Position numbers and translations under genes: made by a program
Notes under the pieces: generated by a model
What the model was told of the DNA's origin: nothing
Databases searched by the model: none
What the model saw: the letters and a program-made list of their open reading frames with translations, nothing else
Shown: positions 1 through 8,724 of the stretch, piece after piece
Layout of the letters: every line of letters starts with the position of its first letter
Numbering within the stretch: the stretch's first letter is position 1
NCBI GenBank assembly: GCA_046316495.1
Contig: JBKDAM010000160.1
Span: 12,826-76,825 of the forward strand
Length of the DNA: 64,000 nt
Source of the DNA: M3007 sp046316495
GTDB lineage: Bacteria; Bacteroidota; Bacteroidia; Chitinophagales; Saprospiraceae
Reading direction: 5' to 3'

Positions 1-16
1 AGAGTAACCCTGGAGC

Positions 17-445
17 TTATCCTATCTCATTCAATACAGCAATGCATTTTAACTCGATTGCAATAGGTGTTGGCAGGCTATTAATGCAAACCGTAGTTCG
101 ACAAGGTTGAAATTGTGGATCTGGGAAATAGGTCGCGTACAACCGGTTGAACGTATGAAAATCGCGTTGCATATCCGTAAGAAAGACGGTAACATCCACC
201 AAATCCTCCCAACGAGCGCCTGCCGACTCTAATACGGACCGAATATTCCGCATGACTGAATGAACCTGCGCCTCAAAATCAAACGTAATAAAATTCCCAG
301 ATGGGGTCCTCTCTAATCCTGGAACCCCATCGGTTTCCGGATCCCTTGGCCCAATTCCAGATAAAAACAATAAGTTCCCTACTCGGCGAGCATGGGGATA
401 AGCACCAACTGGTTTGGGCGCATCTTGAGCATCAAATTTTGACAT
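17..445 (-). CDS. RidA/YjgF-family deaminase (possibly 2-aminomuconate deaminase-like)
   Basis: About 142 residues, the normal RidA length. RidA proteins hydrolyse reactive enamine/imine intermediates released by PLP enzymes; a subgroup deaminates 2-aminomuconate in tryptophan/aminophenol breakdown. Visible family features are the N-terminal P-x-G-AYPHARR segment, the LFLSGIGPRDP strand, the region around VTVFLTD and the CRTTVCI segment carrying the conserved Arg. I start at the ATG at 445, where the family's N terminus begins; an in-frame extension to 499 adds 18 unlike residues and runs into the divergent promoter region. The length and the GIGPRDP segment recall aminomuconate deaminases, but no other kynurenine-pathway gene lies nearby, so the substrate is open. 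Family confidence is high, substrate low. Confidence 0.85.
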   Translation of the reverse strand: MSKFDAQDAPKPVGAYPHARRVGNLLFLSGIGPRDPETDGVPGLERTPSGNFITFDFEAQVHSVMRNIRSVLESAGARWEDLVDVTVFLTDMQRDFHTFNRLYATYFPDPQFQPCRTTVCINSLPTPIAIELKCIAVLNEIG

Positions 446-516
446 AATGTTCGGTTTTAAACTGCAAAGCTGCGTACTTTCACCGGAGATTAGACACACC
501 CATACACACTTTTTTT

Positions 517-1080
517 ATGCTAAAATGGATTCTGGTCTTCGGACTCCTTCAGCCTGCCACTGCCCAGGTGGTTACTAGTATCAGTACTCAATTCAGCGAT
601 TCCTTTGTTGCTTGGGACTTGTTTGGTCCAGACTCCCTCAGTACCACCGTACCACCTGAAGAAGTAGTAGTAGGATCCCTCCAGCTGCGTTGGTTAGAAG
701 TTCAAGAAGACTGGACAGAATGGGATTTTGAGGTGGAGAACCGGAGAGGAACCATTCGGCTTAAATGGAAGAACGACCCCTCCGAATGGGAGCTTAGAAC
801 CTTTGATGGTAAAATAGTCACCATGAAAACCATCTGGAAAGGTAACTTCACGCAATGGAGAATTACAGACAACGACCAAACATATACCTATAGAAGCAAG
901 TACACCAACGACTTAGGAAGCTGGTCGTGCAACCACAGCAAAGGATATTTCGAAATGGAAGTTTGGAATGCCAGCGATCCAAGAGACTGGCAACTGAACG
1001 ATCAGATGGAATCCGTCGATTTTTCAATAAAACTGGCAATGATCTTCTTGACAACCTATTACAGCTCGCCAAAGGCATAA
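517..1080 (+). CDS. Hypothetical secreted protein
   Basis: 187 residues with a short signal peptide (hydrophobic WILVFGLL, then a cleavage-like ATAQ at about 14-17). The mature part is rich in Trp, Glu and Asp, with repeated W-x(n)-W spacing in phrases such as WTEWDFEVENRRG, WKNDPSEWELR and WKGNFTQWRI; this suggests a small beta-sheet protein of stacked strands, exported to periplasm or surface. I do not recognise the family. It is divergent from the RidA gene across 71 bp, and its stop codon touches the tail of a terminator serving the opposite strand, so it converges with the candidate small RNA. No function is assigned. Confidence 0.6.
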   Translation: MLKWILVFGLLQPATAQVVTSISTQFSDSFVAWDLFGPDSLSTTVPPEEVVVGSLQLRWLEVQEDWTEWDFEVENRRGTIRLKWKNDPSEWELRTFDGKIVTMKTIWKGNFTQWRITDNDQTYTYRSKYTNDLGSWSCNHSKGYFEMEVWNASDPRDWQLNDQMESVDFSIKLAMIFLTTYYSSPKA

Positions 1081-1109
1081 AAAAAGCCGCCGAACTTACG
1101 TCGGGCGGC
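1079..1109 (-). terminator. Intrinsic terminator (minus strand)
   Basis: GCCGCC (1104-1109 read in reverse) pairs with GGCGGC (1086-1091 in reverse), followed by seven T on the minus strand. There is no U-tract on the plus strand, so it is directional. It ends the candidate small RNA and would also stop read-through from the aldehyde dehydrogenase gene. Confidence 0.8.
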
Positions 1110-1194
1110 CCATGAAAAATCAATCTTCCTACCGTAATTTTTCTTTATCGTAAATTTACAATAATTCAAACAGATTCTCAATTAAGAGAATTAA
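1079..1194 (-). ncRNA. Candidate small RNA of about 115 nt
   Basis: A complete small transcription unit between two genes. On the minus strand a consensus promoter (TTTG at 1227-1230, exactly 19 nt, then TAACTTTG at 1200-1207) predicts a start near 1194, and a strong intrinsic terminator ends at about 1079. Inside, TTCTC and GAGAA flank a 6-nt AT loop near the 5' end, giving a small hairpin. The only ATG-started frame is five codons (MGRPT), placed against the terminator stem, so coding is unlikely. The nearest minus-strand gene downstream (RidA, start 445) is over 600 bp away beyond an opposite-strand gene, so a promoter for RidA is a poor alternative. I recognise no Rfam family. The unit is inferred from signals only. 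Confidence 0.5.
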
Positions 1195-1199
1195 CGATG

Positions 1200-1230
1200 C
1201 AAAGTTAAGCGCTAAACTCGTCTTTGCAAA
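1200..1230 (-). promoter_or_regulatory. Bacteroidota consensus promoter for the candidate small RNA
   Basis: TTTG, 19 nt, TAACTTTG on the minus strand. This matches both elements and the spacing described for the primary sigma factor of Bacteroidota, and is the best match I found in the window. No annotated coding sequence starts just downstream. Confidence 0.65.
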
Positions 1231-1295
1231 GTCCTAAGTATGGAAATTTTTGTTAACAAATTCTTAACAAGATTCAAATAACAAAATAATGTTAT

Positions 1296-2828
1296 TTATA
1301 AATCAAACTTAATTCCTTGTGCCAACGGAACGGTCTCTGAATAATTAATGGTGTTCGTCTGGCGGCGCATATAAGCTTTCCAAGAATCTGAGCCCGACTC
1401 ACGACCGCCTCCAGTTTCCTTTTCACCGCCAAAAGCGCCTCCAATCTCGGCTCCTGAGGTACCAATATTGACGTTTGCAATACCACAATCAGATCCTGCT
1501 GCAGACAGAAAGCGTTCTGCCTCTCGCAAATTTGCAGTCATAATTGCCGAGGAAAGTCCCTGTGGAACTCCATTCTGAAGTGCGATGGCCTCTTCGATTG
1601 TATCATACTTAAGCAGGTACAAAATTGGTGCAAAAGTCTCATGCTGGACGATTTCCCAATCATTTTGGGCTTCAGCGATACACGGCTTTACATAACAACC
1701 ACTTTCAAACCCTGCCCCTTCCAGTACGCCACCTTCAACCACCATAGTTCCTCCGGATTCCTTAACAGCTTTAATGGCATTTAGGTAGTTGTTAACGGCT
1801 GCTTGATCGATCAACGGGCCTACGTGCATCTCAGGATCCAGAGGATTACCAATTCTCAGCTGTTTATAAGCCCCTGCTAACGCATTCTTAACCTCGTTGT
1901 AGATACTGGAATGAATGATTAACCGACGAGTAGAGGTGCAACGCTGCCCTGCAGTACCCACTGCGCCAAATACCGCTCCAGTAAGTACAATTTTCAAATC
2001 AGCTGATGGAGTGATAATGATTGCATTATTCCCTCCTAGCTCTAACAAAGATCTTCCTAACCGTTCCGCTACTGTTTTACCTACAATTTTACCCATCCGG
2101 GTACTACCTGTAGCACTAATTAAGGGGACACGGCGATCCTTGGTCATCATCTCACCTACCCGGTAATCTCCATTGATTATACAAGAAATACCCTCTGGCA
2201 AGTTATTGGCTTTTAATACTTTTTGAAACAATAGCTGGCAGGCCACGGCACACAGTGGCGCTTTCTCAGAGGCCTTCCACACACAAACATCCCCACAAAC
2301 CCAAGCGATGCACGCATTCCAAGACCAAACTGCTACCGGAAAATTGAAGGCAGAAATAATCCCTACTATACCAAGTGGATGCCATTGCTCATACATCCGG
2401 TGGCCTGGTCGTTCGGAATGCATCGTCAAACCATATAACTGACGGGAGAGCCCCACCGCAAAATCACAGATATCGATCATCTCCTGCACTTCTCCCCATC
2501 CCTCTTGCAAACTCTTGCCCATCTCGTAACTCACCAAACGGCCCAACGGATCCTTGTACTGCCGAAGTACTTCCCCGTACTGGCGCACGATCTCTCCCCG
2601 TTTCGGAGCAGGAATTTCCCGCCAAACTTTAAAGGCTGCTTCTGCTTGCCCTATTACTTCCTCGTATTGCTGGGATGTGGTAATGGTTACACTCCCAATC
2701 AACTGGCCATCAACAGGAGAAAAGCTCTGAATAGAACGAGCACTGCCGCTCAGCGACTCCTGACCAGTCCAGGTGCCTGGATTTTTAGCCTTTAGGCCTA
2801 ACTTACGCAAAAACTCTTTTGGTTGCAC
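1296..2828 (-). CDS. Aldehyde dehydrogenase, ALDH7 (antiquitin / aminoadipate-semialdehyde dehydrogenase) type
   Basis: 510 residues, the usual ALDH7 length. It oxidises an aldehyde to the acid with NAD(P)+; ALDH7 members typically act on alpha-aminoadipate semialdehyde/piperideine-6-carboxylate in lysine breakdown or on betaine aldehyde. The catalytic Cys lies in GTAGQRC at about residue 297 and the general-base Glu in LLELGGNN at about 263; the substrate loop FNFPVAVWSWN and the C-terminal GAFGGEKETGGGRESGSD block are characteristic of ALDH7. A TAATTTTG promoter element sits 35 nt upstream. It is monocistronic, with no lysine-pathway genes beside it, so the physiological substrate is inferred. 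ClpB lies upstream on the same strand behind its own terminator. Confidence 0.9.
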   Translation of the reverse strand: MQPKEFLRKLGLKAKNPGTWTGQESLSGSARSIQSFSPVDGQLIGSVTITTSQQYEEVIGQAEAAFKVWREIPAPKRGEIVRQYGEVLRQYKDPLGRLVSYEMGKSLQEGWGEVQEMIDICDFAVGLSRQLYGLTMHSERPGHRMYEQWHPLGIVGIISAFNFPVAVWSWNACIAWVCGDVCVWKASEKAPLCAVACQLLFQKVLKANNLPEGISCIINGDYRVGEMMTKDRRVPLISATGSTRMGKIVGKTVAERLGRSLLELGGNNAIIITPSADLKIVLTGAVFGAVGTAGQRCTSTRRLIIHSSIYNEVKNALAGAYKQLRIGNPLDPEMHVGPLIDQAAVNNYLNAIKAVKESGGTMVVEGGVLEGAGFESGCYVKPCIAEAQNDWEIVQHETFAPILYLLKYDTIEEAIALQNGVPQGLSSAIMTANLREAERFLSAAGSDCGIANVNIGTSGAEIGGAFGGEKETGGGRESGSDSWKAYMRRQTNTINYSETVPLAQGIKFDL

Positions 2829-2862
2829 GCTATATATTGGTTTAGGACATGAAAATTTGTCG

Positions 2863-2870
2863 CAAAATTA
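2863..2870 (-). promoter_or_regulatory. -7 promoter element for the ALDH gene
   Basis: TAATTTTG on the minus strand, ending 35 nt before the start codon. No TTG is visible at the ideal 19-nt spacing. Confidence 0.4.
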
Positions 2871-2964
2871 GGAAAAAGTTGACGCTTTATTTCCATCAAT
2901 CCACCATTTCCATCAAATTCTCCCAACTCCCCTCTCTTTTCGTGACATCAGTCCTCTGTATCAC

Positions 2965-3000
2965 AAAAAACGGGCTACTCCTTGTTTTCGGAATAGCCCG
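2965..3000 (-). terminator. Intrinsic terminator after clpB
   Basis: CGGGCTATTCC pairs with GGAGTAGCCCG around an AT-rich loop and is followed by six T on the minus strand, 28 nt after the clpB stop. Confidence 0.85.
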
Positions 3001-3028
3001 CATTTAGAACCTTGTTATTTGCCCCGCA

Positions 3029-5680
3029 TTAATCCAGCTGAAGCCGAGGGGTTACAATTTCTTTCCCCTCAATAATCGCTTTTCTTCCAAAAGCCAATTG
3101 ATCTGAATCAGCATCAATCAGTATGGTGTCTCCCTGCTCGTAGCTTCCAGCCAGTAAGAACTTAGACAAGTTATTCACCAATTCCCGCTGAAGTGCTCTT
3201 TTTAATGGACGGGCACCGTATTCCGGATCGAATCCTTTCTCCGCCAATAATTGGGCCGCTGCTGGTGTCATTTCCACTTTTAGATCTTGACGACTCAACA
3301 TCCCGCGTATATCTTCCATTAAAATGGTTAGAATCTTGGCAATTTGACCCTTTTGAAGCGGGTGGAACACAACTACTTCATCGATCCGATTCAAAAATTC
3401 AGGGCGCATGTTCAATTTTAGAGCATCCATTACTTCCGACTTAGCCGTTTCCATCAGGGCAAGCTGTTGTTTAGGCGAAACCGATTCATAGGACTCAAAT
3501 ACTTCCTGAATACGATCAGACGCCAGATTAGAGGTCATGATAATGATAGTATTCTTAAAGTTTGCTGTACGCCCTTTGTTGTCTGTCATTCGACCATCAT
3601 CCAGTACCTGCAACAAAATATTAAACACATCCGGATGGGCTTTTTCAATCTCGTCCAAGAGTACAACTGCATATGGCCTACGGCGGATCGCCTCTGTAAG
3701 CTGACCACCCTCATCGTAACCTACATATCCTGGAGGCGCTCCAACAAGACGGCTGACTGTGTGTTTTTCCATGTACTCTGACATATCGATTCGGACCACC
3801 GCACGTTCATCATCAAATAAAACATCTGCCAAAGCCTTTGCCAGCTCTGTTTTTCCTACACCGGTTGGGCCGCTGAAAATGAAGGAGCCAATTGGCTTTT
3901 CCGGATCACTTAATCCGGCACGGTTGCGCCGAATGGCATCACTCACATATTCGACTGCTGCATCCTGCCCAATCACCCGTTTGTGCAATTCAGCCTCGAG
4001 GTTGAGCAGGCGTTCTTTCTCACTTTTAATCATTTTTCCAACCGGAATTCCTGTCCAGCGAGCGACCACTTCAGCGATGTCGTTGGAAGTCACCGTTTGG
4101 GTTGTCATTCGGTTTTCAGGAGCCAAGGTGGCCAGTTTTTCTTCTGCAGCACGCAGCATGGCCTCTTGGGCCGGCACTTCACTAAATTTGATTCTGGAGG
4201 CCTCCTCATAATTCCCCTCTCTTTCAGCACGCGTATACCGGATTTGGAGGTCTTCAATTTTTTGTTTACAGTTTTGAATTGCTTCCACTATTTCCTTTTC
4301 GCTTTGCCACTGTGCACGCAAACCATCCAATTGTTCCTGTAAGTTGGAAATATCCTTGTTCAGTTGAGCCAGTTTACGCTCATCTTTTTCCCGTTTAATG
4401 GCTTCCCGTTCAATCTCCAGCTGACGCAGCTGCCGATCTAGCTTATCCACTTCCTCGGGTACAGAATCCAGCTCCAACCGGAGTTTTGCAGCGGCCTCAT
4501 CAATCAGGTCAATGGCCTTATCTGGCAACTTCCGTTCGCTAATGTACCGATGACTAAGCTCCGCTGAAGCGATAATTGCCTCATCCAGGATTTGAACCTT
4601 GTGGTAATTTTCATACTTTTCTCTCAATCCACGAAGAATGGAGATGGTGTCTTCCAGCGAGGGCTCATCGACCATTACGGCCTGAAAACGGCGTTCTAGC
4701 GCCTTATCGCTTTCAAAATACTTCTGGTACTCATCAAGGGTAGTGGCGCCAATAGTACGAAGTTCTCCACGCGCCAAGGCTGGTTTAAGGATATTGGCAG
4801 CGTCCATGGCCCCTTGGCCTCCGCCAGCCCCCACCAACGTATGAATTTCATCAATAAATAAGATCACCTGTTCATTAGCATCCGTCACTTCTTTAACCAC
4901 GGCTTTCAAACGCTCCTCAAACTCCCCTTTATATTTTGCTCCGGCAATCAAAGACGCCATATCCAGGGAGAAGATTTTCTTGCTTTGCAGGTTTTCAGGC
5001 ACATCTGACTTGACAATTCGCCAAGCAATTCCCTCTACAATTGCTGTCTTACCAACTCCGGGATCACCGATAATGACCGGGTTATTTTTCTTCCGGCGGC
5101 TGAGAATGTGGAGTACTCGTCTTATTTCCTCATCTCGCCCAATTACTGGATCGAGTTTGCCTGATTCGGCCAGTTCTGTCAGGTTGATAGCGTATTTTTG
5201 CAAGGCATTGAAAACCAACTCAGTAGTTTGATCTGTCACTTTTCTTCCTTTTCTGAGCTCTTTCACTGCAGCGGAGAGCAACTCAAAGGTAGCGCCCTGT
5301 TCTCGAAGTACTCGAGCTGTTTTATCGCTTCCTTTTGAGATACCCAGCAGCATTAACTCAACGGAGATAAATTCATCTCCATACTCTTTCAACAGCGATT
5401 TAGCGGCAGAGATCGCCTTATTCGCCTCGTTTGTAAGGTATTGTTTGTCTGCACCTTGCACTTTGGGAAGCTCCCAAATTAGTTTTTGAAGTGCCTCTTC
5501 TAGGTTTGGCAAACTAATACCAGTTTTCTTCAGTAAAAAATCAACCCCAGAATCCTGCAGCGACAACATACCCTTCAACAGGTGCGCTGTATCCACTGCT
5601 TGTTGTTCGTAGCCAGCAGCGAGCTGCTGTGCCTGAACAATGGCCTCCTGGGCTTTAATCGTGAAATTATCGTAGGTCAT
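3029..5680 (-). CDS. clpB: ATP-dependent disaggregase ClpB
   Basis: 883 residues, typical for ClpB. This hexameric AAA+ chaperone threads aggregated proteins through its pore together with DnaK. Order of domains: the N-terminal double Clp repeat (about 1-145), NBD1 with Walker A GDPGVGKT (205-212) and Walker B LFIDEIH, the long coiled-coil middle domain (about 410-530, very rich in Glu/Lys/Arg), NBD2 with Walker A GPTGVGKT (near 610) and a D2-small domain. The ClpB middle domain separates it from ClpA/ClpC, and there is no zinc finger. It is monocistronic with its own terminator. I saw no CIRCE element in the 119 bp upstream, so heat-shock control cannot be read from sequence. Confidence 0.97.
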   Translation of the reverse strand: MTYDNFTIKAQEAIVQAQQLAAGYEQQAVDTAHLLKGMLSLQDSGVDFLLKKTGISLPNLEEALQKLIWELPKVQGADKQYLTNEANKAISAAKSLLKEYGDEFISVELMLLGISKGSDKTARVLREQGATFELLSAAVKELRKGRKVTDQTTELVFNALQKYAINLTELAESGKLDPVIGRDEEIRRVLHILSRRKKNNPVIIGDPGVGKTAIVEGIAWRIVKSDVPENLQSKKIFSLDMASLIAGAKYKGEFEERLKAVVKEVTDANEQVILFIDEIHTLVGAGGGQGAMDAANILKPALARGELRTIGATTLDEYQKYFESDKALERRFQAVMVDEPSLEDTISILRGLREKYENYHKVQILDEAIIASAELSHRYISERKLPDKAIDLIDEAAAKLRLELDSVPEEVDKLDRQLRQLEIEREAIKREKDERKLAQLNKDISNLQEQLDGLRAQWQSEKEIVEAIQNCKQKIEDLQIRYTRAEREGNYEEASRIKFSEVPAQEAMLRAAEEKLATLAPENRMTTQTVTSNDIAEVVARWTGIPVGKMIKSEKERLLNLEAELHKRVIGQDAAVEYVSDAIRRNRAGLSDPEKPIGSFIFSGPTGVGKTELAKALADVLFDDERAVVRIDMSEYMEKHTVSRLVGAPPGYVGYDEGGQLTEAIRRRPYAVVLLDEIEKAHPDVFNILLQVLDDGRMTDNKGRTANFKNTIIIMTSNLASDRIQEVFESYESVSPKQQLALMETAKSEVMDALKLNMRPEFLNRIDEVVVFHPLQKGQIAKILTILMEDIRGMLSRQDLKVEMTPAAAQLLAEKGFDPEYGARPLKRALQRELVNNLSKFLLAGSYEQGDTILIDADSDQLAFGRKAIIEGKEIVTPRLQLD

Positions 5681-5799
5681 ACCAATGTGTTTAATGTGAG
5701 TTTATCAGTAGGTATTGAAACTCTATCAAATTTTTGACCAAGAAGGAATCTATAGCCAGCTACTGCACAATTGTCAGTAAATTATCAAACAAACAGCCT

Positions 5800-6693
5800 T
5801 TATGGCAGATCGAACCCTCTCCAGCCTTGTAATCCACCTGTATGAACCGCCACAATAACCGATTCATCGGGGAAAAAGCCTTTTTGGAGTAGGTCAAAAA
5901 TGCCAAACATCATTCGGGAGGTATAAATTGGATCTAATCGCAACTGGTAATGTTGCTCAAACCAGTGAGCCAAATCAAGTATGGCAGGATCCGGCGTAGC
6001 AAATTTCCCTAAGGTGTAATCCGAAAAAAAATGCAGCCGGTCTGAAGCGCCCTTTACTCCTGATTGCGCTAGAATGGAAGCACTACTAAGCCCGTATCGC
6101 GCCGCAGGAAAGACCAGGACCGAATGTGGAGAAGGCAGTCCTTGCAAAATCCCTGCAGCGGTGGTACCCGAACCAGCTGGGACCGCAATAAAGAGCGGTT
6201 GATGGGAGAGGGGCCCGAGTTGATGGAGCACTTCGTGGCTAATGGTGGCACAACTACCCACCGCCACTGAGGTAGCTCCGCCCTCTGGCAGCAATCTATA
6301 GCCCGGGTACTGCGCTATTATTGCTCGAATAATTGCGCTATCCATTTTCGCATCATACTCGATTTTCGGAACCGGAAAAAGGTGCATTCCTGCTTTGGAT
6401 GCTTCTGAAAGCGTAGGATTGGAAAGATTAGCGGATACCCCTCGCAGAATACCCACCGTTTTGATCCCGTATAAACGCCCTGCTTGCGCTACCGCCTGAA
6501 GGTGGTTGGAAAAAGGGCCGCCAAACGTAATCAGACCTGGGGTTTCTGTACTTGAAACCGATTCCAGTAGGGGACGCAACTTGCGCCATTTATTACCCTG
6601 AATAAAAGGATGCACCAAATCATCTCGTTTGATATACAACTGGATACGCTGTGTACACCCGGGGTGTTCCGGTAGGGATTCGAGTGGTGACAA
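5800..6693 (-). CDS. PLP-dependent D-cysteine desulfhydrase / ACC deaminase-like enzyme
   Basis: 297 residues, fold type II PLP enzyme. Family members open aminocyclopropane carboxylate or remove sulfide from D-cysteine. The N-terminal IKRDDL-x(n)-GNKWRKL block contains the PLP lysine, followed by the GGPFSNH motif and the PLP-phosphate loop AGSGTTAAGIL (about 173-183). The start is a TTG at 6693; no in-frame ATG precedes it before the upstream gene's terminator, which ends only about 20 bp away. That leaves little room for a separate promoter, so low-level or read-through expression is possible. Assignment between D-cysteine desulfhydrase and ACC deaminase cannot be made without residue-level alignment. 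Confidence 0.8.
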   Translation of the reverse strand: MSPLESLPEHPGCTQRIQLYIKRDDLVHPFIQGNKWRKLRPLLESVSSTETPGLITFGGPFSNHLQAVAQAGRLYGIKTVGILRGVSANLSNPTLSEASKAGMHLFPVPKIEYDAKMDSAIIRAIIAQYPGYRLLPEGGATSVAVGSCATISHEVLHQLGPLSHQPLFIAVPAGSGTTAAGILQGLPSPHSVLVFPAARYGLSSASILAQSGVKGASDRLHFFSDYTLGKFATPDPAILDLAHWFEQHYQLRLDPIYTSRMMFGIFDLLQKGFFPDESVIVAVHTGGLQGWRGFDLP

Positions 6694-6713
6694 GAGAAAT
6701 AACGGGAATGCGA

Positions 6714-6752
6714 TAAAAAACCCGGCTGAGCCAAAAGAGGCTAAGCCGGGTT
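6714..6752 (-). terminator. Intrinsic terminator after the DUF1573 gene
   Basis: ACCCGGCTTAGCC pairs with GGCTCAGCCGGGT (one internal mismatch), followed by a six-T run on the minus strand, 31 nt after the DUF1573 stop. Confidence 0.85.
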
Positions 6753-6783
6753 TATCAATTAATTCAAACGATCAAAGAGGGAA

Positions 6784-7203
6784 TTACCCTTTTTGAAGAC
6801 CATTGCTTCCTGCAGGAACACTTTCCTGAGCAGCAGCTGGCTTCACTTCTCCTTTGATAGTCAAAGTATGAGTATCTGTTGCTTCGTTGGTAGTAATAGT
6901 TACCGTTTTGGTAAACATACCCTCGCGATTTGTGTCATAGTTTACGTCAATTGTTCCAGTTTCACCAGGCATGATAGGCTCCTTTGGGTAGGATGGAACT
7001 GTGCAACCGCAAGAACCTTTTGCAGATTTAATAATCAAAGGCTCATTTCCAGTATTCGTAAATTTGAATTTGCGAACACGCTCGCTACCTTTATCAATTT
7101 TACCGTAATCAATTGTAGTGGTTTCCAAGGTCATAACCGCTTGCGCGTTTACGAAGGCTACTGAAGCAAGAACCAAAGCGAAAGCAGAGATCAGTTTTTT
7201 CAT
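6784..7203 (-). CDS. DUF1573 domain secreted protein
   Basis: 139 residues: a signal peptide (MKKLISAFALVLASVAFVNAQ) and one DUF1573 Ig-like domain of the HYDIN/ASH type, with its hallmark FKFTNTGNEPLIIKSAKGSCGCTVP and VNYDTNREG segments. Such proteins are abundant in Bacteroidota envelopes; their function is unknown. The ATG at 7203 is chosen because the signal peptide starts there; the upstream extension is not signal-like. A full promoter (TTG, 19 nt, TACCTTTG) lies 64-93 nt upstream and a strong terminator follows, so this is a well-defined single-gene unit, probably well expressed. Confidence 0.9.
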   Translation of the reverse strand: MKKLISAFALVLASVAFVNAQAVMTLETTTIDYGKIDKGSERVRKFKFTNTGNEPLIIKSAKGSCGCTVPSYPKEPIMPGETGTIDVNYDTNREGMFTKTVTITTNEATDTHTLTIKGEVKPAAAQESVPAGSNGLQKG

Positions 7204-7266
7204 TGTTCTATAATTATTGATGTTAATAAATTTTATAAAAACCAATTCGGTGATTATTCCGTGATG

Positions 7267-7296
7267 CAAAGGTAACAGCAGGAAAATGCTTGTCAA
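7267..7296 (-). promoter_or_regulatory. Bacteroidota consensus promoter for the DUF1573 gene
   Basis: TTG (7294-7296), exactly 19 nt, TACCTTTG (7267-7274) on the minus strand. The predicted 5' UTR is about 60 nt and AT-rich. Confidence 0.7.
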
Positions 7297-7337
7297 TATA
7301 ACAGGCTGTTAATAATACCCAAAAAATTGTAAATAAC

Positions 7338-8642
7338 TTAGCGAGCACCTGCAAACAACTGATCTACAATTCGTTCTAAAAATCGTTTTTCGGCCGTAAT
7401 AATATCCGCTTCGCCTTGTAATTGCTGCTGAAAGGCGATCGACTTATTAAAACTAGTAGTAGTTCCACCTATACTGTCCAGTCCAATGGTCACCAAATAG
7501 GCATTGTCCTTAGGAACTGCCGATTTCCCAAGAACCGTCCCACTTAAGGTCCCAAATTCATAGGCGGGATAATTATCCAATCGAATTACGACCCGCTGTT
7601 GAGGCAAAATTTTACCACTTCCCAGCGTAGGAACCATAGATCTGCCAATAATTCGAGAATCTGCTGGCGGAACAACCGTCAGTACATGCTCTCCTTCGCG
7701 TACATATTGCCTGGCTACATAAAACTTACTCAAAGAGACCCGCCCTGAAATAGGAGCAGTCAGCAAGTACTTTTGCTTCCAACGTTCCAACGCTGTTTTT
7801 AAATCACTTAAAGCAGACTTTAATCGTCCGGGAGCGGAATTGGTATCAAGGCTTTCATCAAAGCGAACCACTCCAATACTGCGCTGTAAATCCGTAATTT
7901 CAGCCTGCCTCCGTGCAATCTGTTGCTGATATCCTATGTACAAACGCTCTGCCATCTGAACCCGTTCTTGTGCCGCCGCGAGCTCCTGTTTTGCTTCTGG
8001 AGCCCTAGAAAGCACCGCCAAGGCAGCGCGAACGGCTTTCAGGTCACTGGCTGTTCGCAACAATAATTCCTGATCCAGTCGGTTACTGTTTTTTAGTTCG
8101 TTGATTTGCTGCTGAACCTTTCTATTTTGCTCTTCTGAAACTGCCACCCTTTTCCCTTTGGAATATTGATAGGCTTCCATTTGCTGAACAAACGTTAGGT
8201 AAGCGCCCCGCAGCTCCCCTAGCTCTGGGTTGCCCTCTAAGGCTCCAAGCGCAAGCAGACTATCCGGTGTCTCTGCTCTCCCCCATTCCGACATTTTTTG
8301 CTCCAAATAACGGATATCCTTGAAATCCCCCGCATTCTCCAGTACCAAAAGCGGTTGATTCTCTTGTACCACCTCGTTTTCTTCCACCAAAAACTGCTGA
8401 ATATGCCCTTCTGCCCTTGCTACCACATCAACCGGGGGCGTCGCTGTTGTGAACTCGACCCGAGCAGTGATCACATCCGGGTATTCAATCAACCAAGCAA
8501 CGACCATTAATAAAAGAAACCCGACCACCACAACGCCAGTCCCCCAACGAACTAACCAACCGGGTGGGGTTCCCAGAATTTCTGAAAGATCCTCCGAACG
8601 TACACTCGGAAGTGACCCACTCCTTTTTTCTTGTTCTGTCAT
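7338..8642 (-). CDS. HlyD-family membrane fusion (periplasmic adaptor) protein
   Basis: 434 residues. Adaptors of this family bridge an inner-membrane exporter to an outer-membrane channel. It has a cytoplasmic N terminus, one membrane helix (about 34-54, VVVVGFLLLMVVAWLI), a first lipoyl half (ARAEGHIQQFLVEENEVVQENQPLL), a long coiled-coil hairpin (about 110-290) and the second lipoyl half (LLTAPISGRV), then a beta-barrel region. This layout is common in adaptors paired with peptidase-containing ABC exporters of peptides. No ABC transporter or TolC gene is next to it, so it is an orphan here and its partner must be elsewhere. A weak TATTTTTG element lies 36 nt upstream. Confidence 0.87.
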   Translation of the reverse strand: MTEQEKRSGSLPSVRSEDLSEILGTPPGWLVRWGTGVVVVGFLLLMVVAWLIEYPDVITARVEFTTATPPVDVVARAEGHIQQFLVEENEVVQENQPLLVLENAGDFKDIRYLEQKMSEWGRAETPDSLLALGALEGNPELGELRGAYLTFVQQMEAYQYSKGKRVAVSEEQNRKVQQQINELKNSNRLDQELLLRTASDLKAVRAALAVLSRAPEAKQELAAAQERVQMAERLYIGYQQQIARRQAEITDLQRSIGVVRFDESLDTNSAPGRLKSALSDLKTALERWKQKYLLTAPISGRVSLSKFYVARQYVREGEHVLTVVPPADSRIIGRSMVPTLGSGKILPQQRVVIRLDNYPAYEFGTLSGTVLGKSAVPKDNAYLVTIGLDSIGGTTTSFNKSIAFQQQLQGEADIITAEKRFLERIVDQLFAGAR

Positions 8643-8677
8643 TGGCTTGTAAAGGTCGGAATTTTGACCAAAACCAT

Positions 8678-8685
8678 CAAAAATA
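8678..8685 (-). promoter_or_regulatory. Possible -7 element for the HlyD gene
   Basis: TATTTTTG on the minus strand, 35 nt before the ATG. It lies in an AT-rich stretch, so a chance match is likely enough to keep confidence low. Confidence 0.25.
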
Positions 8686-8724
8686 ACCTATTTTTCTTCT
8701 GTTTATTTAAAAAAAAAATACCAC

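Noticed and set aside
1111..1194. Small ORF from a TTG across the candidate small RNA and its terminator
   Set aside because: It runs through the terminator hairpin, starts with TTG and lacks any ribosome-site or conserved feature.
3759..4211. Plus-strand ORFs inside clpB
   Set aside because: Shadows of the clpB coding strand, Ser/Arg-rich with no family feature.
5681..5799. CIRCE or heat-shock operator upstream of clpB
   Set aside because: Only a TCAAA/TTTGA arm pair with a 2-nt centre; too short to be a CIRCE element.
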